Shown here: positions 23,389 through 34,847 of the stretch, piece by piece
Layout of the letters: every line of letters starts with the position of its first letter
How positions within the stretch are numbered: the stretch's first letter is position 1
Source: Aquabacterium sp. A3
Lineage (GTDB): Bacteria; Pseudomonadota; Gammaproteobacteria; Burkholderiales; Burkholderiaceae_C
DNA length: 64,000 nt
Assembly: GCF_038069945.1 (NCBI RefSeq)
Contig: NZ_JBBPEV010000001.1
Span: forward strand, 992,001 to 1,056,000
Direction of reading: 5' to 3'
The notes under the pieces: generated by a model
What the model was told of the DNA's origin: nothing
Database searches by the model: none
What the model saw: the letters and a program-made list of their open reading frames with translations, nothing else
Made by a program: the position numbers and the translations under genes

Positions 23389-25218
23389 ATGCCGTCATCC
23401 ACCGGGGTATCCTCTGCGTCCCATCACCACGCTGGCGTGGACACGCGCATTCGTCACGCCCAGGTGCTGGCCATGCACGAGGTCATGCCATTGGCGCAAT
23501 GCGCCTCGCTGGTGTGCGCCTTGGCGGTCGCGATCGTTTTGTGGCAACGCGTTGACCTTGCTGCCTTGCTGCCCTGGTTGGCGGCGCGCCTGGCCATCAG
23601 CCTGACCCGGATTTGGTACTCCCAAGCCTGTGTTCGGCAGCCGACACGACACACAGATCAGGCCTACGTGGGGCTGGCCGTGGTGGACGGCATGCTATGG
23701 GGCGCCATGGGTTGGGGACTGACGCCGGTCATGGACCTCAGTGTGGCCATCGTCACGATCAGCGTGGGCATCTCGGCGGCCAGCCTGGGCGTGATCATGC
23801 TGCACATCCACTCGACAGCCAACTGGACATTTGTGGTGGCCGGGCTGGTCCCCAACGCGGTTTACGCCCTTCAGCGAGGAGATGACCTGGGCTACTTCTG
23901 CTTCGCCGGGTTCCTGGGCTTGACCGGCATCCTGCTGTTCGAAGGACAGCGGCTGAACCGTCGATTCATGACCACCTTGCGGCTGCGCTTCGAAAGCGAG
24001 TTGGCCCACGAGGCCGAGAAAAGAGCCTTGCAGAAGGTGCAGGAGCTGGCCGACATGCGCAGCCGTTTCGTGGCCACGATCAGCCATGAAATGCGCACGC
24101 CACTGCACGGCATGCTGGGGCTGTTGCGGCTGGTTCGAGAGCACGCCGACCGACCGCCTGACCCAAGACACCTCATGCTGATGCACCACGCGGGTGAACA
24201 CCTGGTGCAGGTCATCAACGACGTGCTGGACTTCGCCAAGCTGGAAACCACGGGCCTGCCGATTGCTCCTGCGCCGTTCTGCCTCAACACCATGCTCGAC
24301 GAGCTGGTGGACACCATCCGCTTCAACGCAGAGGCCAAAGGGCTCACGCTGGCGCTGGACTCGGCCCTGCCTGCCGACACGTGGGTGATGGGTGACATCA
24401 CCCGGATTCGCCAGGTCCTGCTCAATCTGATGGGCAATGCGATCAAGTTCACCCAAAACGGCGAAGTGCGCCTGAAGGTCACACGCGACGAAATCACCGG
24501 GCGAACCGAGCTCAGCGTGCAAGACACGGGCGTCGGCATCCCGGCCGACGACATCGACCGCATCTTTCAGCCATTTCAGCAAGCCGAAGGCACCTACGAA
24601 CGACGCTTTGGCGGCAGCGGGCTGGGCCTGACCATCTCGCGAGAACTCTGTGGCGCGATGAGGGGCGCCCTGACTTGTCAGAGTGCGCCGGGACAAGGAT
24701 CGGTGTTCAAGTGCACATTGCCGCTGCCAGGCACCGAGCCAAGCAGGCTCGGGTCCGCGCACATCCCCCACCACCAGGCCCAGGTCGACCTTCAGAGCGA
24801 CAGCGTCGCATCTGTCTCAGGGATCTCGCACGTGCTGCTGGTGGACGACAATCCGGTCAATACGCTGGTGGCTGAAGCCGAGCTGCGATTGCTTGGACTG
24901 GACGTGAACACCGCCAGCAGCGGCCAAAGCGCGCTGGACTGGCTGGAGCACCGCCGCACCGACCTCATCCTCATGGACTGCGAGATGCCGGGCATGGACG
25001 GCGTTGCCGCCACGCAAGCCATTCGCTCCCGTGAGCGACGGCTGGGGCACCAGCCGGTGCCCATCGTGGCACTGACCGCCAACGGGCGCGATGCCTATGA
25101 CCAGCGCTGTCAGCCCGCCGGCATGAACGATTACCTGGCCAAACCTTTCGACAGGGCCGACCTCAGGGCGGTGGTGCTGAAGTTCAGCTCCAGAGAGATC
25201 GCTTCAGCACCGGCCTGA
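23389..25218 (+). CDS. Hybrid sensor histidine kinase/response regulator with six membrane helices
   Basis: A 609-residue kinase. The N-terminal part (about 35-195) has six predicted membrane helices and no large periplasmic domain. A coiled coil leads to HisKA with H233 in ATISHEMRTPLHG, an HATPase domain (NLMGNAIKFT, DTGVGIP, GGSGLGLTIS), a short linker, and a receiver domain (about 480-600) with phosphoacceptor D530 in LILMDCEMPGMDG and Lys in DYLAKPFDRADL. Phosphate should pass from His233 to Asp530 and then to an Hpt protein, which is not encoded here. It is not in an operon, and its ligand is unknown. Its stop codon directly abuts that of the convergent fadD. Confidence 0.93.
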   Translation: MPSSTGVSSASHHHAGVDTRIRHAQVLAMHEVMPLAQCASLVCALAVAIVLWQRVDLAALLPWLAARLAISLTRIWYSQACVRQPTRHTDQAYVGLAVVDGMLWGAMGWGLTPVMDLSVAIVTISVGISAASLGVIMLHIHSTANWTFVVAGLVPNAVYALQRGDDLGYFCFAGFLGLTGILLFEGQRLNRRFMTTLRLRFESELAHEAEKRALQKVQELADMRSRFVATISHEMRTPLHGMLGLLRLVREHADRPPDPRHLMLMHHAGEHLVQVINDVLDFAKLETTGLPIAPAPFCLNTMLDELVDTIRFNAEAKGLTLALDSALPADTWVMGDITRIRQVLLNLMGNAIKFTQNGEVRLKVTRDEITGRTELSVQDTGVGIPADDIDRIFQPFQQAEGTYERRFGGSGLGLTISRELCGAMRGALTCQSAPGQGSVFKCTLPLPGTEPSRLGSAHIPHHQAQVDLQSDSVASVSGISHVLLVDDNPVNTLVAEAELRLLGLDVNTASSGQSALDWLEHRRTDLILMDCEMPGMDGVAATQAIRSRERRLGHQPVPIVALTANGRDAYDQRCQPAGMNDYLAKPFDRADLRAVVLKFSSREIASAPA

Positions 25219-26919
25219 TCAGGCGGCCTTCTTCTCGTCGCGCAGTTCGCGGCGCAGAATCTTGCCCACGTTGGTCTTGGGCAGGTCGTTGCGGAACTCC
25301 ACGTACTTCGGGCACTTGTAGCCGGTCAGTTGCTCGTGGCAATAGGCCTTCAACTGGGCCTCGGTCAAAGTGGCATCCTTGCGCACCACGAACAGCTTGA
25401 CAGCTTCGCCCGACTTCTCGTCCGGCACGCCCACGGCGGCGCACTCCAGCACGCCCGGGTGCAGGTTCACCACCTGCTCCACCTCGTTGGGGTACACGTT
25501 GAAGCCCGACACCAGGATCATGTCCTTCTTGCGGTCCACGATCTTGACCTGCCCGGTGGCGTCCATCACCCCGATGTCGCCGGTGCGGAAGAACCCATCG
25601 CTGGTCATCACCTTGGCCGTTTCATCAGGGCGGTTCCAGTAGCCGGCCATCACCTGAGGACCGCGGATGGCGATTTCACCCACGCCACCGATGTCCAGCT
25701 GGTTGCCATCGTCATCCAGGATGGCCACTTCAGTGGACGGCACCGGATAGCCGATCGAACCATTGAAGGTCTGGTTGTCCAGGCGGTTGGCCGTGGCCAC
25801 CGGCGAGGTCTCCGACAAGCCATAGCCTTCCACGATCGGGCACCCCGTCAACTTCAGCCACTTCTCGGCGGTCGCTTGCTGAACCGCCATGCCCCCGCCC
25901 ATCGAGACTTTCAAGCCCGAGAAATCAAGCTTGGCAAAGTCAGGGTGGTTGGCCAGGGCATTGAACAAGGTGTTCACGGCTGGGAACTGGTTGATCTTGT
26001 ACGCGCTCAGGGTCTTGATCACCGCAGGCAGGTCACGCGGATTGGGGATGAGGATGTTCATCGAGCCCATGCGTGCGCCCATGAAGTAACACACCGTCAA
26101 CGCGAAGATGTGATACAGCGGCAAGGCGCACACAGCCACCAGGGGCTCGTTGCCCAGCTTGCTGAGCTGCGGCTTGAACCACGCCTCGTTTTGCAGGATG
26201 TTGGCCACCACATTGCGGTGCAACAGGGTGGCCCCCTTCGACACGCCCGTGGTGCCGCCGGTGTACTGCAAGAAGGCCACGTCGTCCGCCTTGAGGCTGG
26301 GGCGGCTGTACTTGGCCGACGCCCCCTTGGCCAGCGCATCCTTGAAGCTCACCGTGCGGCACTTGTCTGTGTTGGGCAGCGTGTAGGCCGGCACCATCTT
26401 CTTGACGTTGCGCACCACAAAGTTCACCAGCGCGCCCTTGACGAACGGCAGCATGTCCCCCATGGCGGCCACGACGATGTGCTTGACCGGGGTGCGCGAC
26501 ACCACCTCCTGCAGCGTCACTGCAAAATTCTCGAGGATGACGATGGCCTCGGCGCCAGCATCCTTCAGCTGGTGCTCCAGCTCACGGGGTGTGTACAGCG
26601 GATTGACGTTGACCACCACATAACCGGCGCGCAAGACAGCGGCAATGGCCACCACGTACTGCGGCACGTTGGGCATCATCAAGGCCACGCGGGCCCCCTT
26701 GGCCAAGCCCAATGACTGGAAATAACCGGCCAGAGAACGCGACAGCTCATCCACTTGCTCGAACGTCCAGTGCGCGCCCATGAAAGCGGCCATGTTGCGA
26801 CGGGCATGCTGTTTGAACGCCTGCTCCAGCAAGTCCACCAACGAGTTGTATTCGTCGGCATTGATCTCGGCCGGAACGCCCGGTTCGTAATTCGCCAGCC
26901 ATGGCTTGGATGTGGTCAT
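25219..26919 (-). CDS. fadD: Long-chain fatty acid-CoA ligase
   Basis: Activates fatty acids to acyl-CoA through an acyl-adenylate. The adenylate-forming signatures are YTGGTTGVSKGATLLHRNVV (ATP grip), GYGLSETSPVATAN, RTGDIGVMDATGQVKIVDRKKD and the C-terminal catalytic Lys in LPKTNVGKILRRELRDE. At 566 residues it matches FadD of E. coli in length and layout. The start at 26919 is preceded by GAGAGGA eight nt upstream; a GTG/ATG further up lacks this. It is transcribed divergently from a GMC alcohol dehydrogenase, consistent with long-chain alcohol or fatty acid use. An inverted repeat lies just upstream. Confidence 0.95.
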   Translation of the reverse strand: MTTSKPWLANYEPGVPAEINADEYNSLVDLLEQAFKQHARRNMAAFMGAHWTFEQVDELSRSLAGYFQSLGLAKGARVALMMPNVPQYVVAIAAVLRAGYVVVNVNPLYTPRELEHQLKDAGAEAIVILENFAVTLQEVVSRTPVKHIVVAAMGDMLPFVKGALVNFVVRNVKKMVPAYTLPNTDKCRTVSFKDALAKGASAKYSRPSLKADDVAFLQYTGGTTGVSKGATLLHRNVVANILQNEAWFKPQLSKLGNEPLVAVCALPLYHIFALTVCYFMGARMGSMNILIPNPRDLPAVIKTLSAYKINQFPAVNTLFNALANHPDFAKLDFSGLKVSMGGGMAVQQATAEKWLKLTGCPIVEGYGLSETSPVATANRLDNQTFNGSIGYPVPSTEVAILDDDGNQLDIGGVGEIAIRGPQVMAGYWNRPDETAKVMTSDGFFRTGDIGVMDATGQVKIVDRKKDMILVSGFNVYPNEVEQVVNLHPGVLECAAVGVPDEKSGEAVKLFVVRKDATLTEAQLKAYCHEQLTGYKCPKYVEFRNDLPKTNVGKILRRELRDEKKAA

Positions 26920-26946
26920 CTTGATCGTCCTCTCATCAACGTCGAT

Positions 26947-26976
26947 TGACGCACCCATGGCAGGTCGGGTGCGTCA
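26947..26976. promoter_or_regulatory. Inverted repeat upstream of fadD (candidate operator)
   Basis: TGACGCACCC and GGGTGCGTCA form a perfect 10-bp inverted repeat with a 10-nt spacer, 28 nt before the fadD start. Half-site centres are 20 bp apart, about two helical turns, which suits a dimeric repressor. It does not match the E. coli FadR or the PsrA consensus that I know. Confidence 0.5.
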
Positions 26977-27153
26977 CACGGATAGGGTGAAATAGCGTCA
27001 TTCGCTGCATGCATTCTGCAACATTCGCGACCAAGGGTATTCCCGATCGAGCGCAACGCCGGATCGCCCCAGCAAAACGCCAGAAAGCGCCCAGGACTCG
27101 GTTCACGCCGCCGTCAAGGGAGACACCCCATCCTGCCCCCAGTCGAAATCGAA

Positions 27154-27178
27154 GGAAAATGTGAGTCTCATTGTTTCC
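27154..27178. promoter_or_regulatory. Palindrome upstream of the GMC dehydrogenase genes (candidate operator)
   Basis: GGAAA and TTTCC flank the inner pair TGAG-T-CTCA, a pseudo-palindrome with 9 of 12 base pairs around one central base. It ends 34 nt before the start of the small subunit. The rest of the 293-nt fadD/GMC gap shows nothing further to me. Confidence 0.35.
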
Positions 27179-27212
27179 TGCTTCGACGGGTGTCTCACCC
27201 CCCACCAACGAC

Positions 27213-27749
27213 ATGGCAGATCCTGCAATCAATCACCCCCTGACCCCCAAGCGCCGCTGGTTCCTCAAGACCGCCGTGGCCCTGGGCGCTTTGGGCTCGG
27301 CCCTGGGCGGGCTGGTGTACTGGAATCGCGGCATGAGTGACGGCCGCCTCACCGACGCCGGCAAAGACGTCTTTCATGGCCTGGCGCGGGGTTTCCTGGG
27401 CGCGATGCTGCCCGCCGATCCTGCGGCGCGTGAACGCTACCTCTCGCTTCACATCGAGCGGCTAGAAGGTTTCCTCAACACCTTGCCTGATGCCTTGCGA
27501 ATCCAGGTCAGCGCCCTGGTGGGGCTGCTGGGCAACAAGCCCACCCGTTACCTCGTCACGGGCTTGAGCAGCAACTGGAAAGAAGCCACCGATCAGGACG
27601 TGGCGCAAGCGCTGGCCTACATGCAACTCAATGACCTGCCCAGCCACCGTCTGAGCTACCAGGTGATGCGCAGCATCACCCTGATGTCGTTCTTCACACA
27701 ACAAGACAACTGGAGCCTGACCGGCTACCCGGGCCCCATCGCCATATGA
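27213..27749 (+). CDS. Tat-exported small subunit of a GMC dehydrogenase (gluconate 2-dehydrogenase subunit 3-like)
   Basis: A 178-residue protein. KRRWFLKTAVALGALGSA is a twin-arginine signal (RRxFLK followed by a hydrophobic stretch), so it is exported folded. The mature part (VFHGLARGFLGAMLPAD, then RLEGFLNTLPDALRIQVSAL) resembles the small subunits of membrane-linked GMC dehydrogenases such as gluconate 2-dehydrogenase subunit 3. Its stop overlaps the start of the large subunit gene in an ATGA. It probably carries the large subunit, which lacks its own signal, through the Tat system. The family assignment is by pattern and context; the protein is weakly conserved. Confidence 0.75.
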   Translation: MADPAINHPLTPKRRWFLKTAVALGALGSALGGLVYWNRGMSDGRLTDAGKDVFHGLARGFLGAMLPADPAARERYLSLHIERLEGFLNTLPDALRIQVSALVGLLGNKPTRYLVTGLSSNWKEATDQDVAQALAYMQLNDLPSHRLSYQVMRSITLMSFFTQQDNWSLTGYPGPIAI

Positions 27750-29359
27750 GCAAATTACCTGATCCTTTCCGTGACGGCCTGGCGCGAGGCTGGAAAGCCA
27801 CCAACGGTGGCGAGCAAGGCCTGCCTGAATCCGTCAGCTGCGACGTGGCCATCATCGGAACCGGCGCGGGCGCGGGCATCACGGCCGAGTTGCTGACCAA
27901 GGCCGGGCTGGACGTCGTCCTGATTGAAGAGGGCCCCCTGCGCACCAGCAAAGACTTCAATCAGCGCGAGTCCGAGGCCTATGCCGATTTGTACCAGGAT
28001 GGCGCCGGACGCCGCACCATGGACGGTGCCATCACGATCCTGCAAGGCCGCTGCGTGGGTGGCACCACGGTCATCAACTGGACCAGTTCGTTTCGCACGC
28101 CCTCAGCCACCCTCGGCCATTGGCGTGAGGTGTACGGTCTGAACGACTTCACCCGCGATGCCCTCGACCCCTGGTTCGAACAGGCCGAGCGTCGCCTGGG
28201 CATCCATGCCTGGCCCGTGCCCCCCAACCCCAACAACGAACTGCTGCGCACGGGCGCGCACAAACTGGGCATCTCGGCCGAAGTGATTCCGCGCAATGTG
28301 CGCGGCTGCTGGAACCTGGGCTCATGCGGACTGGGTTGCCCCACCAACGCCAAGCAGTCCATGCTGGTGACCACCATCCCGGCGGCACTGGACGCTGGTG
28401 CGCGCCTGTTTTACCAAACCCGCGCCCAGGAGCTCGTGATCCACAAGGGTCAGGTCCAAGAGTTGGTGTGCGTCCCCATCCGGGTCAACGGAGGCAAGAC
28501 CAGCGATCAGGTGATGCGCGTGAAAGCTCGGCACTTTGTGGTGTCGGGCGGCGCCATCAACTCGCCTGCCCTGCTCAAGCGCTCCAAGGCCCCCGACCCA
28601 CACGATCTGCTGGGCAAGCGCACCTTCCTGCACCCAGTGGCCTTCTCCAGTGGCGTGTTCGACCAGCGCATCGAAGGCTGGGCGGGCGCTCCCCAGTCCA
28701 TTTACTCCGACCACTTCATCGAACATTCGCCCCTGAACGGCCCCATCGGTTACAAGCTGGAAGCCACCCCGATCCACCCTGGACTGGCCTCCATTCTGCT
28801 GGGCGGGTTCGGCAGCACCCTGGCCGAGCGGTTTGCGCAGTACCCCAACACGCAGATGATGCTGGCCCTGATGCGCGATGGATTCCACCCGGAATCGGAG
28901 GGCGGTACGGTGATGCTGAACCTGGACGGCTCGCCACTGCTGCACTACCCCATGAGCGATTACCTGCTGGACGGGTTCCGCCGGTCGTACCTCACGATGG
29001 CCGAAATCCAGTTCGCCGCTGGCGCCAAGACCGTCACCCCATGGCACGAGCAAGGGCAAAGTTACAGCACCTGGGCCGCCGCCAAAGAAGCCATCGAGCG
29101 CTTTGACATGAAACCCTACCTGACGGGCGCCGGCAGTGCCCACGTCATGGGCGGTTGCCACATGGGCGGCAGCGAGCGGCAAGGGGTGGTTCGCCCTGAT
29201 GGCGTGCACTGGCAGGTCGAGAACCTCTCGGTGCACGACGGCTCGGTGTTCCCCACCAGCATCGGCGCCAACCCGCAGTTGTCCATCTACGGCATCGTCA
29301 ACCGCATGGCAGCGCAGCTGAGCAAACGACTCAGCGGCAAGGACGTGCTGCTGGCCTGA
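27746..29359 (+). CDS. GMC-family oxidoreductase, likely long-chain alcohol dehydrogenase large subunit
   Basis: A flavoprotein of 537 residues. The FAD-binding motif is VAIIGTGAGAGITAELLTKAG at 35-55 (GxGxxG). ILQGRCVGGTTVINW and the C-terminal SAHVMGGCHMG and SIGANPQLSIYGI are GMC hallmarks. A cysteine-rich segment, CWNLGSCGLGCPTNAKQS, resembles that of the long-chain fatty alcohol oxidase branch. There is no signal peptide, so export with the Tat-borne small subunit is likely. Electrons would pass to a cytochrome or quinone rather than oxygen; no cytochrome gene is adjacent. Its position across from fadD suggests oxidation of long-chain alcohols. The substrate is inferred, not shown. Confidence 0.85.
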   Translation: MSKLPDPFRDGLARGWKATNGGEQGLPESVSCDVAIIGTGAGAGITAELLTKAGLDVVLIEEGPLRTSKDFNQRESEAYADLYQDGAGRRTMDGAITILQGRCVGGTTVINWTSSFRTPSATLGHWREVYGLNDFTRDALDPWFEQAERRLGIHAWPVPPNPNNELLRTGAHKLGISAEVIPRNVRGCWNLGSCGLGCPTNAKQSMLVTTIPAALDAGARLFYQTRAQELVIHKGQVQELVCVPIRVNGGKTSDQVMRVKARHFVVSGGAINSPALLKRSKAPDPHDLLGKRTFLHPVAFSSGVFDQRIEGWAGAPQSIYSDHFIEHSPLNGPIGYKLEATPIHPGLASILLGGFGSTLAERFAQYPNTQMMLALMRDGFHPESEGGTVMLNLDGSPLLHYPMSDYLLDGFRRSYLTMAEIQFAAGAKTVTPWHEQGQSYSTWAAAKEAIERFDMKPYLTGAGSAHVMGGCHMGGSERQGVVRPDGVHWQVENLSVHDGSVFPTSIGANPQLSIYGIVNRMAAQLSKRLSGKDVLLA

Positions 29360-29380
29360 GCCACGCCCCGGCCACCCATG

Positions 29381-29408
29381 AAAAAACCCGCCAGCTGGCG
29401 GGTTTTTT
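29381..29408. terminator. Bidirectional terminator between the GMC gene and the OmpA-like gene
   Basis: A perfect 28-bp palindrome: six A, then CCCGCCAG and CTGGCGGG, then six T. It has A/T tracts on both sides and so can stop transcription from both of the convergent genes. Confidence 0.93.
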
Positions 29409-29444
29409 GTGTTCTCAACCAGCGCTGAAGCGCTGGCCCGGAAC

Positions 29445-30089
29445 TCACTTGACGGTGCGGGTGCCCACCACTTCGATTTCCACGCGGCGGTTTTGAGCGC
29501 GGCCATCGGATGTCTTGTTGTCGGCCACGGGCTGCTTCTCGCCCTTGCCTTCGGTGTACACGCGGGCAGCGTCGATGCCCTTGTCGACCAGATAGGCCTT
29601 GACGGCTTCCGAGCGACGGATCGACAGCTTCTGGTTGTACTCGTCAGGACCGACCGAGTCGGTGTGACCCACGGCGATGATGACCTCCAGGGTCAGGTCC
29701 TTGACCTTCTCGGCCAGGTCGTCCAGCTTGGCCTTGCCTTCGGCCTTCAGCACGGCCTTGTCAAAGTCAAAGAAGGCGTCGGCCGCGAAGCTGACCTTTT
29801 CAGTGGTCGGGGCTGCAGGCACCACCACAGGGGCGGGAGCAGGTGCCGGAGCCGGCGCAGCAGGCGCAGCCACAGGCGCAGGCGCCGGAGCGGCAGGAGC
29901 AGGCACGCCATCACAACCTTGCACGCCGGTTTCGGGCGTGAAGAAGTTGTCGCGCCAGCAGTATTCATTGGTGCCGTTCTTCCACACGGTGCCATCGGTG
30001 CCGCGCCAGTTGTCAACGTTCTGGGCGAAAGCGCCGGTCACCATGGCAGCAGAGGCGAACAGGGCGGCCACTCGATTCAATTTGTTCAT
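29445..30089 (-). CDS. OmpA-family peptidoglycan-binding protein
   Basis: A 214-residue envelope protein. The signal peptide (MNKLNRVAALFASAAMVTGAFA) is quoted in part: LNRVAALFASAAMVTGAFA. Next come a short segment with a Cys pair (EYCWRDNFFTPETGVQGC), an Ala/Pro linker (about 62-92), and an OmpA C-terminal domain (about 98-208). That domain has the peptidoglycan-binding pattern AVGHTDSVGPDEYNQKLSIR and the conserved RRVEIEV. It lacks the eight-stranded barrel of E. coli OmpA. This matches the short OmpA-like proteins common in Burkholderiales. It probably tethers the outer membrane to the wall. A GAGGA ribosome site and an upstream promoter are visible. Confidence 0.9.
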   Translation of the reverse strand: MNKLNRVAALFASAAMVTGAFAQNVDNWRGTDGTVWKNGTNEYCWRDNFFTPETGVQGCDGVPAPAAPAPAPVAAPAAPAPAPAPAPVVVPAAPTTEKVSFAADAFFDFDKAVLKAEGKAKLDDLAEKVKDLTLEVIIAVGHTDSVGPDEYNQKLSIRRSEAVKAYLVDKGIDAARVYTEGKGEKQPVADNKTSDGRAQNRRVEIEVVGTRTVK

Positions 30090-30206
30090 CTAGATCCTCG
30101 CATGTGTAAGGCGCGGCAAAAGGGCCGCAACAAGCCCGAAGGCAGAGCACTGATGTAAAGACTGACCTGTTGATCAGGGTTCACCCCAGGGCCTCAGACG
30201 TGAAAC

Positions 30207-30234
30207 ATTGTGCCATAGCCACCCGAATGCTCAA
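30207..30234 (-). promoter_or_regulatory. Candidate sigma-70 promoter of the OmpA-like gene
   Basis: On the minus strand TTGAGC and CACAAT are separated by 16 nt, giving a start near 30200 and a leader of about 110 nt. The remainder of the 263-nt gap to gyrA holds a TACAAT at 30313-30318, a possible -10 for gyrA, without a matching -35. Confidence 0.45.
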
Positions 30235-30352
30235 GTTTGTCGAGGGCGGGCGTGATCGCCGGCGGCCAACACGCTCAAGTATGTTGCTGTAGGGCGACAA
30301 GGTCGGGCCAATTACAATCTCGCTTTGGTTCGGTACCACCGCCACACAGCGC

Positions 30353-33004
<2,652 letters not shown>

Positions 33005-33079
33005 TCATCGGACACCAAGTTGACACACCCGACCGCCGAGGCAGGCGGGTTCGCTCACCCTAGGACGCAAGGAAAGTAC

Positions 33080-33676
33080 ATGACCCTGATTCGCAACACC
33101 CTGGCCACCGCCGTGGCAACGGCCCTGATGCTCACCAGCCTGGCTGCCCACGCCGACAAGAAGGCCGATGTGCAGAAGATCCTGACCTTGCAGCAGCCTG
33201 CGCTGGAAGACATGGCGCGCTCGGTGGCCGAGCGTCCTGCCCTGCAGATGGCCGCCAGCGTGCGCCAGATCATGGCCCAGGCCGTGCCGGACGACAAACG
33301 CGAAGCCACGGCCAAGCAGATCGATGCCGAGATCAAGAAGTACCTGGACGCCGCCGTGCCGGCGGTTCGTGCCAGCGCCACCAAGCTCAGCCAATCCACC
33401 CTGGCACCGCTGCTGGAAGAAAAGTTCACTGAAGACGAACTGAAAGATCTGGTGGCCATGCTGGACTCCCCCGTGCTCAAGAAGTACCAGGGCCTGCTGC
33501 CCGAGATGAGCAACACCATGCTGGAGAAGGTGGTGGCAGACGCCCGCCCCCAGGTGCAACCCAAGCTGCAAACGGCTGAAACCAACATCCGCAACATCCT
33601 CGACAAGGCAACCGGCGGCAAGCTGAGTGGCAATGGCGAGGCCAAGCCCGCAGCCAAACCCGCCTCCAAGAAGTGA
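33080..33676 (+). CDS. DUF2059 family periplasmic protein
   Basis: A 198-residue exported protein of unknown function. The signal peptide ends at about residue 25 (ALMLTSLAAHA). The mature protein is helical; the DUF2059 core is the segment around STLAPLLEEKFTEDELKDLV and FLDSPVLKKYQ-like MLDSPVLKKYQGLLPEM. The C-terminus is a Lys/Ala/Pro-rich tail. The ATG at 33080 is preceded by AAGGAAAG; an in-frame start at 33020 would spoil the signal peptide. It is found between gyrA and serC in many Burkholderiales. I cannot assign a function. Confidence 0.85.
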   Translation: MTLIRNTLATAVATALMLTSLAAHADKKADVQKILTLQQPALEDMARSVAERPALQMAASVRQIMAQAVPDDKREATAKQIDAEIKKYLDAAVPAVRASATKLSQSTLAPLLEEKFTEDELKDLVAMLDSPVLKKYQGLLPEMSNTMLEKVVADARPQVQPKLQTAETNIRNILDKATGGKLSGNGEAKPAAKPASKK

Positions 33677-33728
33677 TTCGTGGCCGGGCCAGGTGCCCGG
33701 CGTTCCCTGTTGTCCCGGCTGACCCACC

Positions 33729-34847
33729 ATGTCCCGTCCGTTCAATTTTTCTGCCGGCCCGGCCACCTTGCCCGAAGACGTGCTGGCACAGGCCGCGCGA
33801 GAGATGCTTGACTGGCGCGGCTCGGGCATGGGCGTCATGGAGATGAGCCACCGGGGCAAGGAATTCCTGTCGATTGCGCATCAGGCCGAAGCCGACCTGC
33901 GCGACATCCTGTCCATCCCTGCGCACTTCAAGGTGCTGTTCATGCAAGGCGGTGCCATTGGCGAAAACGCCATCCTGCCCATGAACCTGTCTCGCGGGGC
34001 GCGCGCCGATTACGTGGTCACCGGATCGTGGTCACAAAAATCGGCCAAGGAAGCACGCAGGTACTGTGACGTGCATGTGGCGGCCACCAACGAAGCCGAT
34101 GGCCACACCAGCCTGCCTGCCTACGGCGGCTGGCAGCTCAGTGAGCGCCCGGCTTACGTGCACGTGTGCAGCAACGAAACCATCCATGGCGTAGAGATGC
34201 ACGAGCTGCCGGACCTGCGGGCCCTGGGCTGCGACGCACCGCTGGTGATCGATTGTTCGTCCCACATCGCCTCGCGGCCCATCGACTGGACGCGCGTGGG
34301 GGTGGCCTACGGTGGCGCCCAGAAAAATATCGGTCCGTCGGGGCTGACCCTGGTCATCGTGCGCGAAGACCTGCTCGGCCACGCCCTGCCCATCACCCCC
34401 TCGGGGTTCAACTACCAAACGGTGGCTGACAACGAGTCGATGTACAACACCCCCCCCACGTACGCGTGGTACATCGCCGGGTTGGTGTTTCAGTGGATCA
34501 AACGCCAGCGTGAAGTGACACCGGCCGGTGAGCTGACAGGCCTGGCGGCCATCGAGGCGCGCAACATCGCCAAGGCCGAGTTGCTCTACGGCTACCTGGA
34601 CCAGTCGGGCTTTTACCGCACCAAGGTGCAGGCCGATTGCCGTTCTCGCATGAACGTGCCTTTCTTTTTGCCTGACGACGCGCTGAACGAGGCCTTCCTG
34701 TCTGGCGCCAAAGAGGCAGGACTGCTGCAACTCAAGGGCCACAAGAGCGTGGGCGGCATGCGGGCCTCTATCTACAACGCCATGCCACTGGCCGGCGTGG
34801 AGGCCTTGGTCGGCTACCTGAAAGACTTTGCCTTGCGCCATGGCTGA
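33729..34847 (+). CDS. serC: Phosphoserine aminotransferase
   Basis: A PLP enzyme that makes phosphoserine from phosphohydroxypyruvate in serine synthesis and also acts in pyridoxal phosphate synthesis. [18 protein letters not shown] opens the protein, as is universal in Ser[14 protein letters not shown], the PLP lysine in [18 protein letters not shown], and [16 protein letters not shown] are further landmarks. It has 372 residues. Its last codons overlap the pheA start by 8 nt, suggesting coupled translation. Confidence 0.98.
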   Translation: MSRPFNFSAGPATLPEDVLAQAAREMLDWRGSGMGVMEMSHRGKEFLSIAHQAEADLRDILSIPAHFKVLFMQGGAIGENAILPMNLSRGARADYVVTGSWSQKSAKEARRYCDVHVAATNEADGHTSLPAYGGWQLSERPAYVHVCSNETIHGVEMHELPDLRALGCDAPLVIDCSSHIASRPIDWTRVGVAYGGAQKNIGPSGLTLVIVREDLLGHALPITPSGFNYQTVADNESMYNTPPTYAWYIAGLVFQWIKRQREVTPAGELTGLAAIEARNIAKAELLYGYLDQSGFYRTKVQADCRSRMNVPFFLPDDALNEAFLSGAKEAGLLQLKGHKSVGGMRASIYNAMPLAGVEALVGYLKDFALRHG

